Positions 63,250 to 64,000 of a stretch of 64,000 nt of DNA are shown here, in pieces. How positions within the stretch are numbered: position 1 is the stretch's first letter; the number at the start of each line of letters is the position of its first letter. The position numbers and the translations under genes were made by a program. This DNA is from Eukaryota sp. TZLM1-RC (taxonomy: Eukaryota > Metamonada: BaSk clade), in assembly GCA_040285825.1 (NCBI GenBank), contig JAUPSS010000001.1:434001-498000 (forward strand). Direction: 5' to 3'. The notes beneath the pieces were generated by a model, which made no database searches, was not told the origin of the DNA, and was given only the letters and a program-made list of their open reading frames with translations.

Positions 63250-64000
63250 AATTGTCCACAGTACAACAATCTGCGTTTATTCGAGCAAAAGGTCGATCTG
63301 CTCAAAGAGAGCCAGATGATTCAGTGACAGTTTTAGGCAGATGTGCCTTCTTTTGGCATGCTGGACTTCTCTTCATTTAATTAAACATGTCTTTGCGCAT
63401 GTCTGGCCAAAATTAATCACTTTCAAGTAGTTTCTTTACACTAGTCGTCACACTAGGATGGCCAACATTTGCATGTCCATAAACGATAGTTAAAGTCTGC
63501 TTGTTTAAGCTATCTGGAATAACAATTTTCCCACGATTGTTGGTAAACAATTGAATAGATGAATCATACTTGTAATCTTTATAATGATCTGGGTTTGGAT
63601 CAACGTCTATGAGTTGTTCTTGTCAGATTTTCGAAATCCAGTTTCAATTTTAAATCAAATTTAGGATTTTCAACTGCTTCTTATAGTGTCAATAAGCTAT
63701 TAATCGTGGGTAACTTAAATGTTGACAGTTGACTAATGTCACTTACTTGTTGGACTCGATGGTGTTTATGGGTTTAAATCAACCAATCTAGACAACAAGT
63801 CTGCCCAATAATTCTCCTCGCCTGCAGTGTGAACTACTTCAAAATTGAATTCTGACAATATTGTTAGCCATTTTTTCACAATTCTGTTCTTTTCAGGAGC
63901 TGATATGAGGTATGCTAAATTTCTATGATCAGTGAAAATAGTTAATTTCCTCGAAATTAAATAATTTTCTAAACTACTGTTGGTGATAATTAGTAAAATT
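63250..64000 (-). pseudogene. Pol tail of another Ty3 element (RNase H end, integrase zinc domain), continues beyond the window
   Basis: Minus-strand RNase H motifs LTIFTDHRNLAYLISAPEKN and ENYWADLLSRLV lie at about 63770-63960. The integrase H2C2 domain is at about 63350-63500: VYGHANVGHPSVTTSVKKLL, a stop in place of Tyr before FWPDMRKDM, another stop, then PACQKKAHLPK. The segment SL*ADRPFARIN follows, with TGA where element A has Trp. Similarity ends near 63255. This is closer to element A than to B. Confidence 0.8.

Overview
The window is from a nuclear genome of a microbial eukaryote. The evidence is a spliceosomal SmE gene with a GT-AG intron, a eukaryotic-type selenocysteine tRNA, PDCD5 and MKT1-like genes, large protein-kinase fusions, and Ty3/gypsy-type and LINE-type retroelement debris. 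Genes are compact and mostly intronless. All recognised genes end in ordinary TAA, TAG or TGA stops, so the standard code fits. The lineage cannot be fixed from this sequence; a free-living or anaerobic protist fits best. Plants and most fungi lack tRNA-Sec.

Layout. 1-5.7 kb: a decayed Ty3/gypsy-like element (gag, zinc knuckle/protease, RT, RNase H, integrase, chromo-like tail) ending in a 127-bp LTR. 5.7-9.2 kb: a second, more decayed Ty3 element. 10.3-17.0 kb: a giant gene (K) encoding protein kinase, two copies of an unrecognised module, a microbial-type poly(ADP-ribose) glycohydrolase (PARG) domain, and PBZ-like zinc fingers, interrupted by one frameshift. 17.6-22.3 kb: LINE and Ty3 scraps. 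22.1-34.1 kb: ten head-to-tail copies of a ~1,200-bp unit made from a LINE 3' end fused to a Ty3 integrase tail. 34.3-36.8 kb: mostly empty. 36.8-37.9 kb (-): LINE tail. 38.2-44.8 kb (-): a second, intact paralogue (K') of the giant gene. 45.1-47.6 kb: more LINE scraps. 48.2-51.0 kb: MKT1-like gene, tRNA-Sec and a small acidic protein. 52.9-54.4 kb: remains of a Fanzor/TnpB-like RNA-guided nuclease gene. 54.4-59.4 kb: a dense host block with a small two-exon gene, a class IV aminotransferase, PDCD5, SmE and a WD-like protein. 59.7-64.0 kb (-): gag and protease of a third Ty3 element, joined to pol debris of a fourth.

The most distinctive feature is the pair K/K'. Each joins a kinase or pseudokinase to an ADP-ribose eraser domain (GGG-x7-QEE) and to about a dozen C-x5-C-x6/7-H-x5-H fingers of the PAR-binding (PBZ) type. 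The two genes lie in opposite orientation, share a sharply bounded ~3.5-kb near-identical block, and differ in which kinase catalytic motif is altered. I infer a PAR-reading, PAR-erasing signalling protein family. I know of no described protein with this exact layout, but I could not search databases.
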